Source: Bacteroidales bacterium UBA5515
GTDB taxonomy: Bacteria; Bacteroidota; Bacteroidia; Bacteroidales; P3
Assembly: GCA_002423895.1 (NCBI GenBank)
Contig: DIOL01000035.1
Span: forward strand, 1,659-65,658
Direction of reading: 5' to 3'
Length of the DNA: 64,000 bases
Each line of letters opens with the position of its first letter. Position 1 is the stretch's first letter. The notes under the pieces were generated by a model. It was not told the origin of the DNA and did not search any database. It saw only the letters and a program-made list of their open reading frames with translations. Shown here one piece after another: positions 8,194 to 18,078 of this stretch. The translations under genes were made by a program, and so were the position numbers.

Positions 8194-9117
8194 ATGAAAC
8201 GTGTATTTAAGATAATTGTTTTTTGTGCCTTTATAAGTTGTATAGGCTTTCAGTCATTTGCAATAAAACCTGATAGTGTTTATGTGATGCGTCCAGAGAA
8301 TCTTGGTTTAATTTATAGAGATTTAAATGTAACAACTTCTGACGGATTGAAGATTAAAACATGGTTTTATCCTGCTCAACCTGCTCTTTCAGAAAAAGAA
8401 ATAAATGAAGCTTGGAATAATCCTGTCAAGAAACCTTATAAAACAATTGATAAAGAACCTCGCCCAACAATAATTATTGCTAATGGTGATGCAGGAAATA
8501 TGTCTTACCAGCAAGTGCATTTTGCACTAAATTTTACTTCAAAAGGATATAATGTAGTAACTTTTGATTGGCGTGGTTTTGGAGAAAGCAGTGAGTGGGA
8601 GATAAATAATGATTATTTAGTTTATTCGGAGTTCTTGCTTGATTATGATGCAGTAATAAAAGAAGTATTAAAACAAAATGAAGAGGTAGATACTAATAGA
8701 ATTGCTGTTTTTGGATGGTCAACAGGAGCATATCTTTCTATGGCAGCATCAAGTAAGTATGATAATATTAAAGCCTTTGTAGGTATTGGCTTAATTACTT
8801 CTTTTGATGATGTGCTTCCTCTTTTAAAACAATTACAAACCCATAAAGATCGTAATTTAATAGTCCCTGATAACTATCCTAAAGAATTATTGCCAGTAAA
8901 CTTAGCACCAAACTATAACAAATCAACATTTCTAATAGTTGGAGAAAAAGATAATCGTACACCCGTTTGGATGAGCAAGAAAATATATTCATTACTACCT
9001 TCAAAGAAAGAGTTATGGATAGTTGAAGGAGCAGAGCATGGAGGGCAAAATGGTCCAATAAAAGATTTCAAACTTTTCGATGAAAGATTTATAGAGTTTT
9101 TGGATAAGAACTTGTAG
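8194..9117 (+). CDS. Exported alpha/beta hydrolase
   Basis: 307 residues from ATG 8194. An upstream in-frame TTG falls inside the -7 box TAACTTTG at 8135-8142, so the later start is chosen. A signal peptide (about 1-24) leads into an alpha/beta hydrolase fold: DWRGFGES after strand 4, nucleophile elbow G-W-S176-T-G, acid in the VGEKDNRTP stretch and catalytic His282 in EGAEHGG. The family includes esterases and peptidases. The exact substrate cannot be read from sequence. It probably acts in the periplasm or at the surface. Confidence 0.8.
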   Translation: MKRVFKIIVFCAFISCIGFQSFAIKPDSVYVMRPENLGLIYRDLNVTTSDGLKIKTWFYPAQPALSEKEINEAWNNPVKKPYKTIDKEPRPTIIIANGDAGNMSYQQVHFALNFTSKGYNVVTFDWRGFGESSEWEINNDYLVYSEFLLDYDAVIKEVLKQNEEVDTNRIAVFGWSTGAYLSMAASSKYDNIKAFVGIGLITSFDDVLPLLKQLQTHKDRNLIVPDNYPKELLPVNLAPNYNKSTFLIVGEKDNRTPVWMSKKIYSLLPSKKELWIVEGAEHGGQNGPIKDFKLFDERFIEFLDKNL

Positions 9118-9232
9118 AGATTAATAAAATTTGAGAAAGAAGTATTTATATAAAATAATTACATTTTCAGTTGAGAAATTGTGATAAATAGTAAATAAAT
9201 ATAATTGAAGACTAATAAAATTACGATATAAT

Positions 9233-12151
9233 ATGGAAATTCCAAAATCACTTATTGAGAAAATGAATAAAAATCAACTTGTAATCTTTGCAGGTGCAGG
9301 ATTGTCAATGAATGCAGGTCTTCCAAGTTGGATTGATTTAATTAATGGCATACTCGATGATTTAGGAGATAAAGAACCTAAAAAAGATAAGTACAAGGAC
9401 GCATTAAAGGATGAAATAATGACTCCTTTAGAAGTACTCAATAAAATTGAAATTCACAAGGAATTTGTTATTGAAGCGATAGATAAAATAATTAGAGGCT
9501 TTGATGATGTTAAGCCAAGTCGATTATTTAATTATATAGGAGAAATTTCAACAAAGATAATCACTACAAATTATGATTATATTTTAGAGTCCATTTATAA
9601 AGATTTTGAAAAAGTTGTATATAATAATTCATTTAAAGTTTCTAAACTATCAAACTATGAAAAATATATTTTTAAAATTCATGGAGATATTCAAGAACCA
9701 GATAAATGTATATTATTCTCTTCTCAATATGAAGAATTATATATTAAAAATGAGCAATCATCAATTTTTGAATTAAAAAAAATAATATCAGATAAATCAA
9801 TACTTTTTCTTGGTTTTAGTCTAAATGACCCATACATCAATTTTGTTTTTGATTTTGTAACTAAAATTTATGGTGGTTTCACCCCTGAACATTTTATAAT
9901 TACTACTGAAAAAGAAAATAAATGGCCAAATAGAATTACTCCAATAAAAATCAATACTTACTCTGAAATAGAATCTTTTTTATCAGAATTATCTAAAGAG
10001 AAAAATAATCAAGAAAATAAAGAAGAAACATTAGTGGCAAAACTAAATGATAATCATCATCATAATAATATTATTGATTTGACTGAATCTCTTGAATATG
10101 ATTTGCCACCAAACAACAAGTTTTGGGTTGGAAGAAGAAAAGAAATAGAAAATATCTCTGTTGATATATTTAAAGTGATTTTTATTACAGGTATTGGAGG
10201 TCAAGGTAAATCAGCACTCGCAGCATATTATGTAAAGAATTGTTTTGATGCCAAACTGTTTGAATATGCTGATTGGAGGGATTTCAAAGAGGAAACAAAT
10301 AGATTTCAGACAAAACTAATTTCTATAATTAAAAGAATTTCTAATAATCAAGTTACAGCAAATCAATTAGAATGTGTAAGAAACAATGAATTAGTTGATT
10401 TGTTTTTTAAGTGTTTATCTGATAAAAAAATAATATTTGTTTTTGACAATATTGACAGTTATATAGATTTGGAAACTTTTACACCAAGTGGAGGAATGAA
10501 GTATTTTTTTGAACAAGCATTAGAAATAAATCATAACTCTAAATTTATCTTTACATGTAGACCATTTATTCGAGAAGCTAGTTCAAACTTTTATCAACTT
10601 ACTCTTTCAGGTTTGTCAGAAAAAGAAACTGAAGAAATTTTTTCATTATACAATATAAATATCTGTAAAGAACAATTAAAAGAATTAAGCAAAAAAGCAT
10701 ATACACTCACAAAAGGACATCCTTTATGGTTAAATCTTATAGCAGCTCAAGCATTAAGAGGTTTTGAAACAGTGAACAAATTTATTCAAAGTATTGAAGA
10801 TAAAACTGATTTCAATGAAGAAGGATTTTCTTCAATACTTTCGGAAAAAATTTTAAATGAAGTATGGTACTCTCTCAATAATAAGCAACAAACATTACTT
10901 AGGGGAATTGCAGAAACTGTAAAGCCAGAAACACTCTCTAATTTAAAGAAAATAATGGAATCTGAACTTAATGTTAATCAACTTGATAAAGCATTTAAAG
11001 TTTTGAAGAATTTGAACTTAATTGAACTAAAATCATCTGATATAAGTGAAGATCAAATTGAATTACATCCTCTAGTAAAAGAATTTATATCTTTGAAATT
11101 TCCAAAAACTGAAAGAGCAAAATTCATCACGTTACTAGTCCAATATTATGATAGGTTTATTTATATATTGAAACCGCAACTTAGTTCTAATATGAGTTTA
11201 TCTGATTTTCAAAATTGGACATCCAAAATAGAATTACAGATAAACAAAGGGGATTTTAAATCTGCTTTAGTAGCTTTAGAAGAAGTATCAGCATCAATTA
11301 TATCAGCAGGATTTTCTGAAGAATATTTAAGGGTTTCAGAGAGATTATTTAATTCTGTTGATTGGAAATTAGCAATTGGTAATGAGTATCCATATTTTGA
11401 AACTCAATTTGATACACTTACACAAGTTATGACACAATATGGTAATTTCAACGATTGTGAATTATTATTAGAAAAATATTCTAAATTAATTAATGGGAAA
11501 AGTTCAAAATACTTATCTTATTGCAGTGGAAAATGTTATTTATATTGGTATCAAGAAAAATTCAATGAGGCTATTGAAATTGGAGAGTATGGTCTTTTTT
11601 TGATTAATAATTCAGGTATTTCTGATAATTATTCACTTAGACACAATTTAGCATTAGCAAGAAGGGACTCTAAAATAGATAAAAATATAAAAGAAGCATT
11701 ATTGTATTTTCTTAAAGGGGAAAATTTAGAAAATATAATTAATAATGTGAATGTAGATTTAGGAGGTCATTTCTATGGAAATATTGGTAAGTGTTTAGAA
11801 CTTCTTAATGATAAAGTAAATGCATTGACTTGTTATTATATATCGTTTTCCATATTATGTAACGAAGATAATAATAATTCGAAGTTAAATTTAGGCTATG
11901 CTGCATCTTGGATTTATAGCATACTTAAGGATACGAAAAATAAATTAGATTCGCTATACTTTTTAAAACTGAGTATTAACATTTGGGAACATTCTTCACC
12001 TCCTAGAGCAGATAAAATGAAGAAAGAATGGAAAAATTTCATTATTGATAAACAGACAAAACAAGAAATTGAAAAGATTCCTGATTGGAAGATAGCTAAT
12101 TACTGTAAGGAAAAATCAAAAACTTATATTGGTAGTGGTTTTGTAAAATAA
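9233..12151 (+). CDS. SIR2 - STAND NTPase - helical repeat protein, candidate anti-phage defence
   Basis: 972 residues in three parts. Residues 1-245 are a SIR2-like NADase: GAG at 21-23, TTNYD at 111-115, catalytic-type H150-G-D, and LGFSLNDP. Residues about 295-600 are a STAND/NB-ARC ATPase: Walker A G320-IGGQGKS, Walker B VFD405-NID408, then a FTCR sensor-like motif. Residues 640-950 are TPR-like helical repeats. SIR2-STAND proteins (Avs5-type and relatives) sense phage proteins through the C-terminal repeats and kill or arrest the cell by destroying NAD+. That role is inferred from architecture. No partner gene is adjacent and no transposase is visible. An eukaryotic-type regulatory STAND function is the alternative. 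Confidence 0.8.
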   Translation: MEIPKSLIEKMNKNQLVIFAGAGLSMNAGLPSWIDLINGILDDLGDKEPKKDKYKDALKDEIMTPLEVLNKIEIHKEFVIEAIDKIIRGFDDVKPSRLFNYIGEISTKIITTNYDYILESIYKDFEKVVYNNSFKVSKLSNYEKYIFKIHGDIQEPDKCILFSSQYEELYIKNEQSSIFELKKIISDKSILFLGFSLNDPYINFVFDFVTKIYGGFTPEHFIITTEKENKWPNRITPIKINTYSEIESFLSELSKEKNNQENKEETLVAKLNDNHHHNNIIDLTESLEYDLPPNNKFWVGRRKEIENISVDIFKVIFITGIGGQGKSALAAYYVKNCFDAKLFEYADWRDFKEETNRFQTKLISIIKRISNNQVTANQLECVRNNELVDLFFKCLSDKKIIFVFDNIDSYIDLETFTPSGGMKYFFEQALEINHNSKFIFTCRPFIREASSNFYQLTLSGLSEKETEEIFSLYNINICKEQLKELSKKAYTLTKGHPLWLNLIAAQALRGFETVNKFIQSIEDKTDFNEEGFSSILSEKILNEVWYSLNNKQQTLLRGIAETVKPETLSNLKKIMESELNVNQLDKAFKVLKNLNLIELKSSDISEDQIELHPLVKEFISLKFPKTERAKFITLLVQYYDRFIYILKPQLSSNMSLSDFQNWTSKIELQINKGDFKSALVALEEVSASIISAGFSEEYLRVSERLFNSVDWKLAIGNEYPYFETQFDTLTQVMTQYGNFNDCELLLEKYSKLINGKSSKYLSYCSGKCYLYWYQEKFNEAIEIGEYGLFLINNSGISDNYSLRHNLALARRDSKIDKNIKEALLYFLKGENLENIINNVNVDLGGHFYGNIGKCLELLNDKVNALTCYYISFSILCNEDNNNSKLNLGYAASWIYSILKDTKNKLDSLYFLKLSINIWEHSSPPRADKMKKEWKNFIIDKQTKQEIEKIPDWKIANYCKEKSKTYIGSGFVK

Positions 12152-12215
12152 AGTATAGGTTAATTTCTAAAATAAAAGTTTATTTTGATTTTTGTGTTTT
12201 ACAAACAATAAAACT

Positions 12216-14327
12216 TTACGAAATCTGAGAGAAATCAATTTGGGGTTTGGTTCTTTGGAAGTATTCTTTTAGTTTTTGATTTTGTGGAGTAATAAGCATT
12301 GGGTCTTGTTGCGCTATTTCAATTGCTGTGTTTCTTGCAGCTTTTAAAATAGGCTCATCTTTAACAATATTAGCTATCTTTAAATCTAATAAACCACTTT
12401 GCTTTGTTCCAGCAATATCGCCTGGACCTCGAAGGCGAAGGTCAATTTCTGAAATTTCAAATCCATCATTTGTTTCAACCATTGCTCCAAGTCTTTCCTT
12501 TGCTTCGGAAGATAGTTTGTAGCTACTCATTAAAATGCAATAAGACTTTTCTGCTCCTCTACCAACTCTGCCACGCAATTGATGCAATTGAGAAAGTCCG
12601 AAGCGTTCTGCATTTTCAATTATCATTACAGAAGCATTGGGAACATCAACTCCAACTTCAATTACTGTTGTTGAAACCATAATATGAGTTATGCCTTTTT
12701 TAAATCTATCCATCTCATATTCCTTATCCTGAGCTTTCATTTTGCCATGAACAATGCTTATTTGAAATTCTGGTAATGGAAATTCTCTAACTATGCTTTC
12801 GTAGCCATCCATCAGATCTTTAAGATCTAATTTTTCGGACTCTTTGATTAATGGGTAAACAACATAAATTTGTCTTCCTGCTTCAATCTCTTTTCGCATA
12901 AATGCAAAAATTCTAAGACGGTCTTTGTCGTAGAAATGAGCTGTTTGAACTGGCTTTCTTCCTGGAGGTAACTCATCAATCACTGAAACATCCAAGTCTC
13001 CATACACTGTCATTGCAAGAGTTCGAGGAATAGGAGTAGCTGTCATTACCAAAATATGTGGAGCTGTATGATTTTTTGTCCACATCTTGGCTCTTTGTTC
13101 AACTCCAAAACGATGTTGCTCATCAATAACACATAACCCTAAATTGGAAAACTTAACCTTGTCTTCAATTAAAGCATGTGTGCCAATAATTATATCAATT
13201 TTTCCTTCTTCCAATTCAGGGAGAATAACATTTCTTTCTTTTTGTGTTGTGCTTCCAGTTAAAAGAGCAACTTCAAGAGGCATATCTCCCAAAAATTTCT
13301 TTATTGAAACATAATGCTGCTGAGCCAATATTTCGGTTGGTGCCATAATGGTTGCCTGAAAACCATTATCTATTGCAATTAGCATGCTTAAAAGAGCAAC
13401 CAGTGTTTTTCCACTTCCTACATCTCCTTGCAAAAGGCGATTCATTTGATGTCCTGTTCTTAAATCATTGCGTATTTCCTTAATAACTCTTTTTTGAGCA
13501 TTTGTTAATGGGAAAGGTAAATAGTTATTGAAGAAATCATTAAAAGCATTGCCAACCGTTGAAAAAACAAATCCTTGTGACTTTTCAACTCTATTGGTTT
13601 TGAGAAGTTGATGTTCAAGTTGCATAAAGAATAGCTCTTCAAATTTCAGTCTTGCTTTTGCTTTTGAAAGTAATTCAGTTGATGAAGGGAAGTGTATTTG
13701 AATTAAAGCTTCTTCAAGTGAGATTAAATGATACTTATCAATAATATACTTTGGTAAACTTTCTGGGATATATCCTTTAACTTGTCCAATTAAAGTTCGC
13801 ATCAGGTTGGAAATAGCCTTAGAGTTTAAGAAGGCATTTTTCATTTTTTCGGAAGTATTGTAGAGAGGGGAGAACTTTTGAGTCAGGTTTTCTTGTGAGG
13901 CAAGGTATGTTTCCAACGGTTCAATGTCGGGGTGAGCAAAATTATAGTTTCCTTTAAAAAGTGAAGGCTTTCCGAAAATCACATATTCTTTTCCTTGCTT
14001 AATGCTTTCTTTAATCCATTTTATTCCTTTAAAGAATACCAATTCAACCTTTCCAGTTTGGTCAGCAAAATTAATAGAAAGTCTTGCTTTTGCACCAATT
14101 CCAATAATTTCCATTCCAATGACTTTTCCTCTAATTTGAATGAAAACTTCTTCTGATTGAATATCCTTTATTTGAACAAAATTACTTTTATCAACATAGC
14201 GATAAGGATAATAGGATATGAGGTCACGGTAAGTTGTTATGCCAAGTTCTTTGTTAAGAACTTTTGCTTTCTTCTCACCAACTCCTTTTAGAAATTCAAT
14301 CTTAGTATCTAAGAGATTAACCTGCAT
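12216..14327 (-). CDS. recG: ATP-dependent DNA helicase RecG
   Basis: 703 residues, typical for RecG. An OB-fold wedge domain lies at about 50-160, followed by two helicase lobes: GDVGSGKT Walker A, DEQHR box, TATPIPRT motif III, and HQLRGRVGR motif VI. RecG remodels stalled replication forks and branched DNA. The -7 box TATCTTTG at 14345-14352 leaves a very short leader of about 11 nt. It is convergent with the SIR2-STAND gene. Confidence 0.97.
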   Translation of the reverse strand: MQVNLLDTKIEFLKGVGEKKAKVLNKELGITTYRDLISYYPYRYVDKSNFVQIKDIQSEEVFIQIRGKVIGMEIIGIGAKARLSINFADQTGKVELVFFKGIKWIKESIKQGKEYVIFGKPSLFKGNYNFAHPDIEPLETYLASQENLTQKFSPLYNTSEKMKNAFLNSKAISNLMRTLIGQVKGYIPESLPKYIIDKYHLISLEEALIQIHFPSSTELLSKAKARLKFEELFFMQLEHQLLKTNRVEKSQGFVFSTVGNAFNDFFNNYLPFPLTNAQKRVIKEIRNDLRTGHQMNRLLQGDVGSGKTLVALLSMLIAIDNGFQATIMAPTEILAQQHYVSIKKFLGDMPLEVALLTGSTTQKERNVILPELEEGKIDIIIGTHALIEDKVKFSNLGLCVIDEQHRFGVEQRAKMWTKNHTAPHILVMTATPIPRTLAMTVYGDLDVSVIDELPPGRKPVQTAHFYDKDRLRIFAFMRKEIEAGRQIYVVYPLIKESEKLDLKDLMDGYESIVREFPLPEFQISIVHGKMKAQDKEYEMDRFKKGITHIMVSTTVIEVGVDVPNASVMIIENAERFGLSQLHQLRGRVGRGAEKSYCILMSSYKLSSEAKERLGAMVETNDGFEISEIDLRLRGPGDIAGTKQSGLLDLKIANIVKDEPILKAARNTAIEIAQQDPMLITPQNQKLKEYFQRTKPQIDFSQIS

Positions 14328-14406
14328 TTACATTTTATTTTCTGCAAAGATAATGAATTTTACTTTACTTTTCACTTCGTGGCTCTCGACCTTCGGTCTT
14401 CGGGTG

Positions 14407-14436
14407 TCTTGATACAAAAGTAACAAAAAATCAAGA
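14407..14436. repeat. Inverted repeat upstream of recG
   Basis: TCTTGAT (14407-14413) faces ATCAAGA (14430-14436) around a spacer containing CAAAAGTAAC. The rest of the 14328-14608 gap is AT-rich with a second weak inverted pair (TTGAAGC/ACTTCAA). No gene is seen. Confidence 0.5.
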
Positions 14437-14608
14437 CTGTTCACAAATAAACTAAAAATTGAAGCCTTGAACTAAAAATTTATAAACTCGCCTTTGGCTC
14501 AAACATATAAACTTTCTTTACGTTCAAAACTTCAATTTTCTTTACGCATATTTGTAAAATGTCGGTTGGTTTGTATTTTGGAGTTTATTTGTTGGTTTAT
14601 GATTATGG

Positions 14609-15811
14609 CTATTCATAACTATTCTTAACATTATCTAAGAATAATGGAGAGAATAATTCTAATTTTCTCATTTCATTCAGAGGCATATAAACATCTTTTT
14701 CTAATTCTAATTGTAAATCATCTTGTTTGTAAGCTATATTCTTTACTCTGAAAATATAAACTTCTTCAATTGTATTAATTTTCAACTCCCCAGGTAATCT
14801 GGAATACTTTTTAAGCATAGAATATGGTTCATAATAATTTACTTTATATTTTACCTTTGATAGACGATTTGCTAATACATATATACTATCTTTTTTTTGA
14901 TAATTATAAATTTGATATAGCCCTAAGTAATTATATTTGACTCCTCTTTTTCCCATGTAATCCATAATTGTAGTATCCTGAAAAATTTCAACTTGTTTAA
15001 TTGCAAAAGTTCTTGCATCAATATGATAATTACAAATTATAGGGAAATTGTCCTTTCTAAAACTTTTATTTGATAATTCATTTTTATTACTTCTTGTAGT
15101 TATTATATAATCTTGTTCATCGCCTTTATCATCGTATATTGTTTGCATTTTTATATTCAGTCCATCAAATATAGACATGTCATTTTTTCCCAAATCTTTC
15201 TTATTATTTTTATAATTACTTATAACAAAATCTGGGTCAATTTTGTTGTATTTAAATTTAATAGTAGAATCAGAATAATAAGCATGGCAATATTTAGGCT
15301 TCATTACTGTATGTCTTGACAATGCTCCTCTACATAAGTATATCCCATCATTATAACTTAAAAAACTTAATGTATTAGTATCAATTTTCTTGTTAAGTAT
15401 TTCTATTTCGGCGTAATATTTATCTTTAATGTAGTTATTAGGCACTGCTTTAAAAGCTTTAAAAAGTATTGTTTTAGGTGAAAACCCCTCAATTGTAACT
15501 TCTTTTAATTCTTTTATTTTAGGTGAAAGTTTTATAGTCTTATTCCTTATAATATTATCAATGCCAATTATTGCCTTATTATAAGAAGTATGACTAAACT
15601 CTAAAGTTTTATATTTTTCGGGAACATTTATACTAAAACATCCATTTTCATCCGCCATTGTTCCTGAACTTGAATTTTTAATATTAATTGATGCAAATGG
15701 AATTGGTATATTATTTGTTTTGTCAACTATCTTTCCTTCAATTCTCACTGACTGAGCAAGACTGTTTATACACATTAATAGAAGGAAAATTAATATAATA
15801 TTTTTCTTCAT
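14609..15811 (-). CDS. Exported protein with carboxypeptidase-regulatory-like N-terminal domain
   Basis: 400 residues. A signal peptide (1-19) is followed by a carboxypeptidase-D regulatory-like domain (about 22-108) and a beta-rich C-terminal region of unknown fold. Paralogue of 1662-2828, with the same domain order and a matching junction (KEVTIEGFSPKTILFKAFKAV versus SEVTITGMTAKAVIKEALKRI). A -7 box TACTTTTG lies at 15849-15856, some 40 bases before the start. Cell-surface or periplasmic location is predicted. Function unknown. Confidence 0.72.
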   Translation of the reverse strand: MKKNIILIFLLLMCINSLAQSVRIEGKIVDKTNNIPIPFASINIKNSSSGTMADENGCFSINVPEKYKTLEFSHTSYNKAIIGIDNIIRNKTIKLSPKIKELKEVTIEGFSPKTILFKAFKAVPNNYIKDKYYAEIEILNKKIDTNTLSFLSYNDGIYLCRGALSRHTVMKPKYCHAYYSDSTIKFKYNKIDPDFVISNYKNNKKDLGKNDMSIFDGLNIKMQTIYDDKGDEQDYIITTRSNKNELSNKSFRKDNFPIICNYHIDARTFAIKQVEIFQDTTIMDYMGKRGVKYNYLGLYQIYNYQKKDSIYVLANRLSKVKYKVNYYEPYSMLKKYSRLPGELKINTIEEVYIFRVKNIAYKQDDLQLELEKDVYMPLNEMRKLELFSPLFLDNVKNSYE

Positions 15812-15942
15812 GATTTTTATTTTTGTTAATTATAAAAAGTTTTATTGACAAAAGTACATGTTTTATTTTATATAATCATAGAAAAATACTTTAAAATTAG
15901 TATTGATAATGAAAGAAGTTTTTCTTGATAAAAATAACGGTA

Positions 15943-15976
15943 TAAAAAAAGCGAGGAGATTTCTCATCTACTCGCT
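15943..15976 (-). terminator. Terminator of the lysine-fermentation operon
   Basis: Outer stem AGCGAG/CTCGCT (about 15950-15976) with an inner GAG/CTC pair. On the minus strand it runs into seven T residues. It is 25 bases past the kce stop. Confidence 0.8.
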
Positions 15977-16000
15977 CAATTATATTATTATGAAAAAATA

Positions 16001-16825
16001 TTATAATGGTTTTAAACCTAATATTTCTCTTGCTTCTTTTGGATTAGCAATTTCTCTTCCTAACTCTTTAGCCATGCGAACAACTTTTGCAACAAGTTCT
16101 CCATTGCTTTTTGCTAAAACTCCTTTTGATAGATAAACATTATCTTCAAATCCAACTCTAACATGTCCACCATCAATGATAGCTAAAGCTGCAAGAGGGA
16201 ATTCAAAACGACCTACTCCTGCAACAGTGTAAGTTGCATCAGCAGGAATTGAACCTCTAAGGAAAGTGAAATCTCTAATATCTCCACCAATACCACCATT
16301 TACTCCCATAACAAAGTCAAAGTGCATAGGTTTTACAATATGACCTTTTTTATGAAGTCTTAAAGCCATTTCAATCATACTTTTATCAAATACTTCAAGT
16401 TCTGGCTTAATACCTCTTTCAATCATTCTGTCTCCAAAATATTTTATTGTGTTTTCAGTGTTAGTGAATACATCATCTCCACCAAAATTACAAGTACCAC
16501 AATCAAGTGTTGCCATTTCTGGGCATAGTTCAGTTGGTTGAAGACGTTCATCATCTGTCATTCCAACGGCTCCACCAGTTGAAGGTTGAATAATTACATC
16601 AGGACATTCTTTATGAATAGCATCCATAATTACCTTGAAACGATTCTTGTCTTGAGTTGGAGTTCCATCATCTTCTCTAACGTGAAGGTGAATTATTGAA
16701 GCTCCTGCATCATAAGCAGATTTTGCTTCTCTAACGCACTCTTCAACAGTGTAAGGAACAGCTGGATTGTGTTCCTTTAACACTTCAGCACCACAAATTG
16801 CTGCTGTTATAATTAACTTTTCCAT
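16001..16825 (-). CDS. kce: 3-keto-5-aminohexanoate cleavage enzyme
   Basis: 274 residues, a full-length BKACE-family TIM barrel. H46 and H48 in IIHLHVRED are the zinc ligands of this family. PSTGGAVG and the GGIGGDIRDF stretch are also conserved. Kce condenses 3-keto-5-aminohexanoate with acetyl-CoA to give acetoacetate and 3-aminobutyryl-CoA, the C-C cleavage step of lysine fermentation. It is the last gene of the three-gene operon, 19 bases after kal, whose product uses the 3-aminobutyryl-CoA made here. Other BKACE enzymes act on other beta-keto acids. The kal neighbour makes the lysine role the best call. Confidence 0.92.
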   Translation of the reverse strand: MEKLIITAAICGAEVLKEHNPAVPYTVEECVREAKSAYDAGASIIHLHVREDDGTPTQDKNRFKVIMDAIHKECPDVIIQPSTGGAVGMTDDERLQPTELCPEMATLDCGTCNFGGDDVFTNTENTIKYFGDRMIERGIKPELEVFDKSMIEMALRLHKKGHIVKPMHFDFVMGVNGGIGGDIRDFTFLRGSIPADATYTVAGVGRFEFPLAALAIIDGGHVRVGFEDNVYLSKGVLAKSNGELVAKVVRMAKELGREIANPKEAREILGLKPL

Positions 16826-16844
16826 AGTTTAATTTCTTGATTTA

Positions 16845-17237
16845 TTATTTGTTTTTTCTTTGACATTGTTTTGGTACAACGCAAGTTCCAGTTGCTCTAC
16901 AAACAACGATAGGTTCTTCCAAAACATCAGCAGCTGAAGCAGAAATATCTGTTCTTGGAACAATAACTTTTCTTGCTTCAAATTTCATTTTTCTTGATGA
17001 ATTTCCAACTGAAGTTATTTCTCCTTCTGCTTCAATGAAGTCTCCAGCATAAACAGGTGCTAAGAATTCAACATTATCGTAAGCACAAAATAGTCCTTCG
17101 TCTCCATCGTTTATTATTAATAGTTCTGTTGCAACATCTCCGAAAAGGTTTAACATCTTTGCTCCATCAACAAGATTTCCACCATAATGAGCGTCGTGCA
17201 TGCTCATTCTAACTCTAATTATAGATTTTGTAGCCAT
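16845..17237 (-). CDS. kal: 3-aminobutyryl-CoA ammonia-lyase
   Basis: 130 residues, a single hot-dog-fold domain typical of Kal. It removes ammonia from L-3-aminobutyryl-CoA to give crotonyl-CoA, which is then reduced towards butyrate. The [20 protein letters not shown] opening is characteristic, with the conserved aspartate/histidine region near residues 14-18. It sits between the CoA-transferase subunit (30-base gap) and kce (19-base gap), as in known lysine-fermentation clusters of Fusobacterium and Porphyromonas. Confidence 0.92.
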   Translation of the reverse strand: MATKSIIRVRMSMHDAHYGGNLVDGAKMLNLFGDVATELLIINDGDEGLFCAYDNVEFLAPVYAGDFIEAEGEITSVGNSSRKMKFEARKVIVPRTDISASAADVLEEPIVVCRATGTCVVPKQCQRKNK

Positions 17238-17267
17238 AGTTTTTTATATTTTAAAATATTTGCTTTA

Positions 17268-17903
17268 TTATTTTACTAAGTAATCAATGAATAAATAAGG
17301 AGTATGAATTTCATGAGGTTCTAATTTTTCAACCTCTTCAGTAGCTTGCGCTATAACAACATCAGCAGCCATAGCAATTAATGGGTTGAAGTTTTTAGTA
17401 GTTCCTCTGAAAACCAAGTTACCATAAGAGTCAGCAATACTTGCTCCAACTAAAGCTATATCTGCTCTAAGTGGTTTTTCTAAAAGAAAATCTTTTCCAT
17501 CAATATTTATAATTTGTTTTCCTTTTTCCACCATTGTTCCTAATCCAGTTGGTGTCAAAACTCCACCTAATCCAGATCCACCACAACGAATTTGTTCAAT
17601 AAGAGTTCCTTGAGGAACAAGTTCAATTTCCAATTCTCCACTTAACATCATATCTCCAGCAACTGGGTTTGTGCCAATATGTGAAGCAATAACTTTCTTT
17701 GCTAAACGATTTGCGACAAACAATCCGCTTCCACATTCAGGAAATGCAGTATCGTTGCAAATTATTGTAAGGTCTTTCTTCCCTGATTTTACAATGGCTT
17801 TAATGATTTCATCAGGAGCACCAACTCCCAAAAAACCACCTACCATTATTGTCATTCCGTCCTTTATAAGGTCAACTGCTTGATTGATATCAATCCTTTT
17901 CAT
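17268..17903 (-). CDS. Butyrate/acetoacetate CoA-transferase, alpha subunit
   Basis: 211 residues, full length for the AtoD-like alpha subunit, with GGFLGVGAPDEII near residues 22-34. The enzyme moves CoA between acyl-CoA and acetoacetate or acetate, linking the acetoacetate from Kce to butyryl-CoA. The catalytic glutamate lies in the beta subunit (AtoA), which is normally the next gene but is absent here: kal follows instead. The beta subunit must be encoded elsewhere for activity. First gene of the operon, read from the promoter at 17946-17977. Confidence 0.9.
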   Translation of the reverse strand: MKRIDINQAVDLIKDGMTIMVGGFLGVGAPDEIIKAIVKSGKKDLTIICNDTAFPECGSGLFVANRLAKKVIASHIGTNPVAGDMMLSGELEIELVPQGTLIEQIRCGGSGLGGVLTPTGLGTMVEKGKQIINIDGKDFLLEKPLRADIALVGASIADSYGNLVFRGTTKNFNPLIAMAADVVIAQATEEVEKLEPHEIHTPYLFIDYLVK

Positions 17904-17945
17904 ATATCTGAGTTTAGGTATTTAATATGTTAAATTATGAATTGG

Positions 17946-17977
17946 CAAAGTTAAGTATTATTTTTAGAAGAGCCAAA
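17946..17977 (-). promoter_or_regulatory. Promoter of the CoA-transferase-kal-kce operon
   Basis: Minus-strand TTTG (17974-17977), 20-base spacer, TAACTTTG (17946-17953). It is divergent from the acetyl-CoA synthetase promoter box at 18025-18032. The two operons share a 175-bp control region. Confidence 0.75.
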
Positions 17978-18024
17978 TTTTGCAATAATTGCTTGCTTAA
18001 GTTAGTTTATTCCCATTTATTTTA

Positions 18025-18032
18025 TACCTTTG
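18025..18032 (+). promoter_or_regulatory. -7 box of the acetyl-CoA synthetase operon
   Basis: TACCTTTG fits the TAnnTTTG consensus, and transcription would start near 18039. No good -33 element is visible at the expected distance, so it may need an activator. Confidence 0.5.
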
Positions 18033-18078
18033 CAAGTTAAATCGATATATAATAATAAATTAAAAACGATATTAAGAT

